From contig CAYORM010000023.1 in assembly GCA_964406375.1 (NCBI GenBank), positions 1 to 43,456 of the forward strand: a stretch of 43,456 nucleotides of DNA, in the 5' to 3' direction. Below, one piece after another: positions 39,588 through 43,456 of the stretch (its first letter is position 1; each line of letters starts with the position of its first letter). The stretch comes from CAYORM01 sp964406375. Lineage in GTDB: Bacteria; Pseudomonadota; Alphaproteobacteria; DSM-16000; Inquilinaceae. A model generated the notes under the pieces. The model saw only the letters and a program-made list of their open reading frames with translations, was not told where the DNA came from and searched no databases. A program made the position numbers and the translations under genes.

Positions 39588-40775
39588 TCAGGGCTGCCGG
39601 CCGGTATAGCGGGCGCGCGGTCGGATCAGCTTTCCCGAGGCATATTGCTCGAGCGCATGGGCCATCCAGCCGGTTGTGCGGCCGACGGCGAACAGGCCGA
39701 GCGGCGCGTCGGCCCCGAGGCCGAGATGGCGTGCCAGCAGCGCCAGCGCAAAGTCGATTGTGGGATGCTCGCCCGTCATCTCGTGCACCGCCTGGACGAG
39801 CTGCCGGCCGCGCAGAAACTCTGGCGAGGGCGGACCCGCGCCGGCCATCCAGTTGATCAGGGCCCGGGCGCGCGGATCGCCCCTCGGATAGAGCCGGTGC
39901 CCGAAGCCGGGCAGATCCTCGCCTCGTCGCAGCCGTTCGGCAGCCGTCCGCTCCGCGCTGTCGGCGGCGAGGGCCTGGGACAGGAATTCGGCGGCGCGTT
40001 CGGTCATCCCGCCATGCAGCGGCCCGCCGATCGCCGCGAGACCCGCGACGATCGCGGCATAGGGCGAGGCGCCGGTCGAGGCCACCACCCGGACCGCGAA
40101 GGACGAGGCGTTGAGCTCGTGATCCGCGCACAGGACGAGCGCCCGGCGCACGAGGTCACGCCCTTCGGCCGAGAGTCGCCAGGCGCTGCCGATCTGCTCG
40201 TGCACCGGCGCTGATCCCGGCGCCATGCCTGTCACCGCCGCGGTGACCCAGCGCAGCAGCCGCGCGCCGGTCCGATGCAGACCGGTCGGGGTACGGCCGA
40301 GGGCCTGCGGGTCCTTCTGGGCGGCCACCGGCAGCAGGGCGGCGGTCCGGTCGATCGCCGGGAGGGTTGCGAGGCCGCCGACGGCGCGGCGCAGATCGGC
40401 ATCGACAGCCGGCGGCGGCTCGGCGAAGGGATCGGTCTCGCCGATCTGCCAGAGCAGGGCCGCAACCGTCTCGAGGCTCGACGCCTCCGCCAGCCGCACC
40501 GCGTCGCGACCGCGGTAATAGAGCGTGCCGTCCTCGATCAGGGTGATCTCCGACTCGAGAACCGGCTCGCCCCAATCGAGCGGCGCGGCAGGCTTCTCAC
40601 CCCCCTGCTTGCGGGCATTGAGGCGGCGGATGTCGTCGGCAACGTAGAGCCGGGCGCGCGATCCGGGCGTCGGCTCGGAGCGGATCATGCCGCGGCTCAC
40701 ATAGGCGTAGAGCGTCGCCAGGCTGACGCCCAGCTCCGCCGCAGCCTCTTTCGCCGTCATCATCCGCGAGCTCAT
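39588..40775 (-). CDS. Citrate synthase-family protein with N-terminal helix-turn-helix domain
   Basis: 395 residues. Residues 5-54 form a MerR/excisionase-type DNA-binding domain (MTAKEAAAELGVSLATLYAYVSRG, then a wing with R42-L43-Y44). From about 70 the citrate-synthase fold begins; catalytic positions are kept: H219 (ADHELNASS), H254 (GPLHGG), H293 (GFGHRLYPRGDPR) and D341 (IDFALA). It could be an enzyme, a DNA-binding regulator sensing acetyl-CoA, oxaloacetate or citrate, or both. It is divergent from a second citrate synthase paralogue across 121 bp, and the MFS gene follows. Such fusions are seen in databases as citrate synthase family proteins, but I know of no settled role. Confidence 0.88.
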   Translation of the reverse strand: MSSRMMTAKEAAAELGVSLATLYAYVSRGMIRSEPTPGSRARLYVADDIRRLNARKQGGEKPAAPLDWGEPVLESEITLIEDGTLYYRGRDAVRLAEASSLETVAALLWQIGETDPFAEPPPAVDADLRRAVGGLATLPAIDRTAALLPVAAQKDPQALGRTPTGLHRTGARLLRWVTAAVTGMAPGSAPVHEQIGSAWRLSAEGRDLVRRALVLCADHELNASSFAVRVVASTGASPYAAIVAGLAAIGGPLHGGMTERAAEFLSQALAADSAERTAAERLRRGEDLPGFGHRLYPRGDPRARALINWMAGAGPPSPEFLRGRQLVQAVHEMTGEHPTIDFALALLARHLGLGADAPLGLFAVGRTTGWMAHALEQYASGKLIRPRARYTGRQP

Positions 40776-40896
40776 CTGCCTGCCCCCGTTCCTCGCCAGC
40801 GAAACGAATCTCGAATGTATGAATCAATATGGACCGCATGACCCTCGCGGCCGACCCTGCCGATATGGACAAGCAAAGCATGCCGGAAGGGCAATC
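40776..40896. promoter_or_regulatory. Divergent control region between the two citrate-synthase genes
   Basis: The stretch 40802-40832 is strikingly AT-rich for this genome and repeats GAATC (40806-40810 and 40821-40825) and CGAAT (40805-40809 and 40812-40816). It is the natural place for an operator of the HTH-citrate synthase. A GGAAGGG ribosome site precedes ATG 40897. No clear sigma-70 pair is visible. Confidence 0.4.
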
Positions 40897-41997
40897 ATGA
40901 TGACAATCGCATATCCCACCGAGAGCGACTCGGGCAGGGGCGTCCTTTCAAGCGGTCTCGATGGGGTGATCGCCGCCGAGACGCGGCTGAGCCGTGTTGA
41001 CGGCGCAGCGGGTGTGCTGGTGCTGCGCGGTTGGCCGGTCGAGGAGGCGGTGCAGCGGTTCCGCTTCGAGGATGTGGTGGCGCTGCTCTGGGAGGGCTTC
41101 GTGCCGGTCCACGGGCTCGCCGAAAGGCTGTCTGCGGGGCGGCAGGCCGCCTTCGCCGCGGTCGGCAGCGGCCTTGCGGCGTCCCGCGCCCTGCCGCCTC
41201 CGGCGGCCCTGAGGGCGATGCTGGCGGCGCTGCCCGAACCGGAGGATCCCGCCGCGATCCTGGGCGCCGCCCCGGTGTTTCTGGCCGCGCGGCTGCGCGC
41301 CGGTACGGGCCGTGCCCCGATCCCGCCGGACCCGGACCTGTCCACCGCTGCCGATCTGTTGCGGATGGTGACGGGGCGGGTTCCGTCGGCGGCGGCGGTG
41401 CGGGCGCTCGATACCTATCTCGTGACGGTGTCCGATCACGGCCTCAACGCCTCGACCTTCGCCGCCCGGGTGGTGGCGTCGACCGGCGCTGGCCTCGTCC
41501 CGGCCGCGGTCGCCGGGCTGTGCGCGCTCGAGGGGCCGCTGCATGGTGGAGCGCCCGGGCCGGTGCTCGACATGCTGGACGCCATCGGCGAGCCGGCGGC
41601 GGCGGAGGCGTGGATCGCAGCCGAGCTGGCCGCGGGGCGGCGGCTGATGGGCTTCGGGCATCGCATCTATCGCCGGCGCGATCCGCGGGCGGATGTGCTC
41701 CGCGCCGCGGTCGGCACGCTCGACACGCCGCGCATCCGCCTGGCCGAGACGGTCGAGGCGACGGCGCTTGCCGCGCTCGCCCGCCACAAGCCGGACCGGC
41801 CGCTGCCGACAAACGTGGAGTTCTGGACGGCGCTCCTGCTCGACGGCGTCGGGCTGCCGCGCGACGCATTCACCGGCGTCTTCGCGATCGGCCGGCTGGC
41901 CGGGTGGATCGGCCACATCTTCGAACAGCGGGCGACCGGTCGGCTGATCCGGCCTGAGAGCCGCTATATCGGCCCGGCGCCGCAGCGCGCCGCCTGA
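40897..41997 (+). CDS. Citrate synthase/methylcitrate synthase-family protein
   Basis: 366 residues from ATG 40897 or 40900 (GGAAGGG upstream); the frame also runs from 40819. The fold of small citrate synthases is clear: H181 (SDHGLNAST), H216 (GPLHGG), H255 (GFGHRIYRRRDPR), and R-rich C-terminus RLIRPESRYIGP. The position of the catalytic aspartate reads glutamate (E308 in TNVEFW). It condenses acetyl-CoA or propionyl-CoA with oxaloacetate; which one cannot be told. It is divergent from the HTH-bearing paralogue, which shares its length and motifs. The main gltA of the TCA cycle is probably elsewhere, since this is the shorter type. Confidence 0.9.
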   Translation: MMTIAYPTESDSGRGVLSSGLDGVIAAETRLSRVDGAAGVLVLRGWPVEEAVQRFRFEDVVALLWEGFVPVHGLAERLSAGRQAAFAAVGSGLAASRALPPPAALRAMLAALPEPEDPAAILGAAPVFLAARLRAGTGRAPIPPDPDLSTAADLLRMVTGRVPSAAAVRALDTYLVTVSDHGLNASTFAARVVASTGAGLVPAAVAGLCALEGPLHGGAPGPVLDMLDAIGEPAAAEAWIAAELAAGRRLMGFGHRIYRRRDPRADVLRAAVGTLDTPRIRLAETVEATALAALARHKPDRPLPTNVEFWTALLLDGVGLPRDAFTGVFAIGRLAGWIGHIFEQRATGRLIRPESRYIGPAPQRAA

Positions 41998-42013
41998 TCC
42001 CTCAAAGGCTGAT

Positions 42014-42035
42014 CCGGCCGCCCCGGTGCGGCCGG
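42014..42035. terminator. Hairpin between convergent citrate synthase and terC
   Basis: CCGGCCGC (42014-42021) pairs with GCGGCCGG (42028-42035) around a 6-nt loop. It lies in the 40-bp gap between two convergent stops. It has no T-run, so termination strength is uncertain. Confidence 0.4.
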
Positions 42036-42037
42036 GC

Positions 42038-42724
42038 TCAGCCGATGCCGGCCGCCGCGGCGACGATCGGCTCGACCTCCATCCAGCCGTCCCAGATCAT
42101 CTTGACGGCGACGACGAGGATTACCCCAAGGCCGATATAGGCGATCCAGCGATGGCGCTGCAGCAGCTGCGCCACCAGGTTCGCGGCCACACCCATCAGC
42201 GCGACCGACAGCGTGAGGCCGAGGATCAGCACCCAGGTGTGGTCGCGTGCGGTACCGGCGACGGCGAGCACATTGTCGAGCGACATCGAAATGTCGGCGA
42301 CGACGATCTGGATGATCGCCTGGCGGAAGGTCTTGCGGGGTTGGCGCGGGGCATCGAGGCGGGCCGGGCGCGGCTGCCCCATCACCTCGTCGACGGCCTC
42401 GTCGACCGCCGCGACCGCATGGGCTTCCTCCGTATGGGGCGTGCGCAGCTCTCGCCAGAGCTTCCACGACACCCAGATGAGCAGCAGCCCGCCGACCAGC
42501 ATCAGGCCGACGATCTGGAGGAGCTGCGTCGTGACCAGCGCGAAGCCGATGCGCATCAGCGTCGCGGCGAGGATGCCGATCAGGATCGCCTTCTTGCGCT
42601 GATCGGCCGGCAGGCCGGCCGCCGCCATGCCCACCACCACCGCATTGTCGCCGGCAAGGACCAGGTCGATGAAGATCACACCGCCGAGCGCCGACAGCTC
42701 GGACCAGGTCAGCCAGTCGAACAT
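42038..42724 (-). CDS. TerC-family integral membrane protein
   Basis: 228 residues with about seven transmembrane helices. The two conserved acidic membrane motifs are FIDLVLAGDNAVVVG (about 18-32) and VVADISMSLDNVLAVAG (about 141-157); their Asp residues are thought to bind a metal ion. A cytoplasmic loop (about 92-130), acidic then Pro/Arg-rich, separates the halves. TerC, Alx and YjbE relatives are linked to tellurite resistance and to manganese export during metallation of exported proteins. Stand-alone here, without ter genes. It is divergent from the aminotransferase across 198 bp. Confidence 0.92.
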   Translation of the reverse strand: MFDWLTWSELSALGGVIFIDLVLAGDNAVVVGMAAAGLPADQRKKAILIGILAATLMRIGFALVTTQLLQIVGLMLVGGLLLIWVSWKLWRELRTPHTEEAHAVAAVDEAVDEVMGQPRPARLDAPRQPRKTFRQAIIQIVVADISMSLDNVLAVAGTARDHTWVLILGLTLSVALMGVAANLVAQLLQRHRWIAYIGLGVILVVAVKMIWDGWMEVEPIVAAAAGIG

Positions 42725-42747
42725 ACGCTTCCGTCTCCAGGGAGGTG

Positions 42748-42774
42748 GAGGGGGCCCTACATGCCGGGGCCCTC
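42748..42774 (-). promoter_or_regulatory. Leader hairpin upstream of terC
   Basis: On the minus strand GAGGGCCC (42774-42767) can pair with GGGCC-CCCTC (42757-42748) with a 2-nt bulge. It lies 23 nt before the terC start. It does not show the conserved sequence of the manganese (yybP-ykoY) riboswitch. Confidence 0.3.
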
Positions 42775-42855
42775 ATACGCAAGTCGAAACGATGCTGCGG
42801 CCCGGCTTGTTTCCGGCCGCGCCGGAGGGTCGCGGGGTAGGGGCGCGAAACGTGC

Positions 42856-42884
42856 TTGTCCGCGGCGTCCCGCCTTTCTAGGCT
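42856..42884 (+). promoter_or_regulatory. CTAGGCT promoter-like box before the class III aminotransferase
   Basis: TTGTCC (42856-42861), 17-nt spacer, TAGGCT (42879-42884); ATG 42923 follows 38 nt later. It is the third occurrence of CTAGG[CG]T in this position and the one with the best -35. Confidence 0.45.
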
Positions 42885-42922
42885 CGGCCAACCTTTCTGC
42901 ACCAACCGCCGGGGAGCGGTCC

Positions 42923-43456
42923 ATGGACGACGCCGCGCCGCGCACTGTCGCGCCCAACAATCTCGAGAGCTTCTGGATGCCGTTCACGGCGAACCGGCAT
43001 TTCAAGAAGGCCCCGCGCCTGTATGTCGGCGCCGAAGGCATGTATTACCGGACCGCCGACGGCCGGCAGGTGCTGGATGGAACTGCCGGGCTGTGGTGCG
43101 TCAATGCCGGGCACTGCCATCCGAAGATCGTCAAGGCGATCCAGGACCAGGCGGCCGAGCTCGACTACGCCCCCTCGTTCCAGATGGGCCATCCCAAGGC
43201 GTTCGAGCTCGCCTCACGGCTGGCCTCGATGATGCCGGGCGATCTCGATCATGTCTTCTTCGCCTCGGGTGGCGGGTCGGAGGCGGTCGACACCGCCCTG
43301 AAGATCGCGCTCGCCTATCAGCGCCAGATCGGCCAGGGCACCCGCTTCCGGCTGATCGGCCGCGAGCGCGGCTATCACGGTGTCGGCTTCGGCGGCATGT
43401 CGGTCGGCGGCATGGTCGCCAACCGCAAGATGTTCGGCACGCTGCTCACCGGCGTC
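42923..43456 (+). CDS. Class III aminotransferase, beta-alanine/omega-amino acid-pyruvate type, 3' partial
   Basis: 178 residues are visible before the window ends; the family is about 440. ATG 42923 follows GGGGAGCGG. Conserved segments of omega-amino acid-pyruvate transaminases are clear: FWMPFTANRHFKKAPRL, DGTAGLWCVNAGHCHP, then GSEAVDTALKIALAYQRQ and RERGYHGVGFGGMSVGG. The phosphate-binding loop reads ASGGGSEAVD where relatives usually read TNSGSE. The PLP lysine lies beyond the window. It moves amino groups from beta-alanine or other omega-amines to pyruvate, and may serve amine or pyrimidine catabolism. Confidence 0.88.
   Translation, partial: MDDAAPRTVAPNNLESFWMPFTANRHFKKAPRLYVGAEGMYYRTADGRQVLDGTAGLWCVNAGHCHPKIVKAIQDQAAELDYAPSFQMGHPKAFELASRLASMMPGDLDHVFFASGGGSEAVDTALKIALAYQRQIGQGTRFRLIGRERGYHGVGFGGMSVGGMVANRKMFGTLLTGV

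Noticed and set aside
42725..42900. Manganese (yybP-ykoY) riboswitch upstream of terC
   Set aside because: terC-family genes often have one, but the leader lacks the conserved loop sequences; only a simple bulged hairpin is visible.
1..43456. Prophage, insertion sequence, CRISPR or plasmid functions
   Set aside because: No transposase, integrase, terminal inverted repeats, regularly spaced repeats or replication genes were seen; the base composition looks even by eye.

Overview
The window is a GC-rich stretch of bacterial chromosome, most likely from an alphaproteobacterium. The best evidence is the conserved order rnd, kdsD, lptC, lptA, lptB, rpoN, hpf, ptsN, together with an Hsp20/DUF1150 pair, a COX15-type heme A synthase, an EcfG-type sigma factor and a MarR/OmpR-regulator/EnvZ-kinase trio divergent from ilvE. 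A Rhodospirillales-like host is plausible, but the sequence does not settle the order or genus. I see no phage, insertion sequence, CRISPR array or plasmid function. One 100-N scaffold gap lies at 38186-38285.

Layout. 1-5427: a polyamine-type ABC importer (ATPase cut by the window edge, Tat-exported binding protein, two permeases) interleaved with an enolase-superfamily enzyme and an SDR oxidoreductase; this looks like an uptake and catabolism operon for an unknown compound. 5516-6465: tRNA-Leu(CAG) with its own promoter and terminator, then RNase D. 6524-12898: envelope and nitrogen block, with KDO precursor synthesis (kdsD), LPS export (lptC-lptA-lptB), sigma-54, hibernation factor and EIIA-Ntr. 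12915-15735: creatininase-family amidohydrolase, DUF1150 and Hsp20, Zur, peptide deformylase. 16094-19192: a DJ-1/PfpI protein lacking its nucleophile, an unrecognised exported protein with an internal duplication, and heme A synthase. 19433-21082: an SDR/FAH pair resembling the last steps of non-phosphorylative L-fucose/L-rhamnose breakdown. 21158-23202: MsbA-type exporter and a translationally coupled 64-residue membrane protein. 23420-30474: a compact fatty-acid beta-oxidation operon (ligase, thiolase, dehydrogenase/hydratase, acyl-CoA dehydrogenase). 30487-33208: HDAC-family deacetylase and xylulokinase, divergent. 33216-36784: kinase, regulator and MarR divergent from ilvE. 36915-38157: entericidin-like lipoprotein, a small NepR-like protein and an EcfG-type sigma factor. 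38315-43456: MFS transporter, two divergent citrate-synthase paralogues (one with an N-terminal DNA-binding domain), TerC, and the start of a class III aminotransferase.

The strongest leads are these. A perfect general-stress promoter (GGAAC-N16-CGTT) lies in front of the entericidin gene next to the EcfG-type sigma gene. A helix-turn-helix/citrate-synthase fusion keeps its catalytic residues and faces a plain citrate-synthase paralogue across an AT-rich gap. Three enzymes (enolase-type, first SDR, DJ-1) lack canonical active-site residues. A recurring CTAGG[CG]T box sits 33-38 nt upstream of three start codons. The scaffold gap has the same 12-mer on both sides, which suggests a collapsed tandem repeat.
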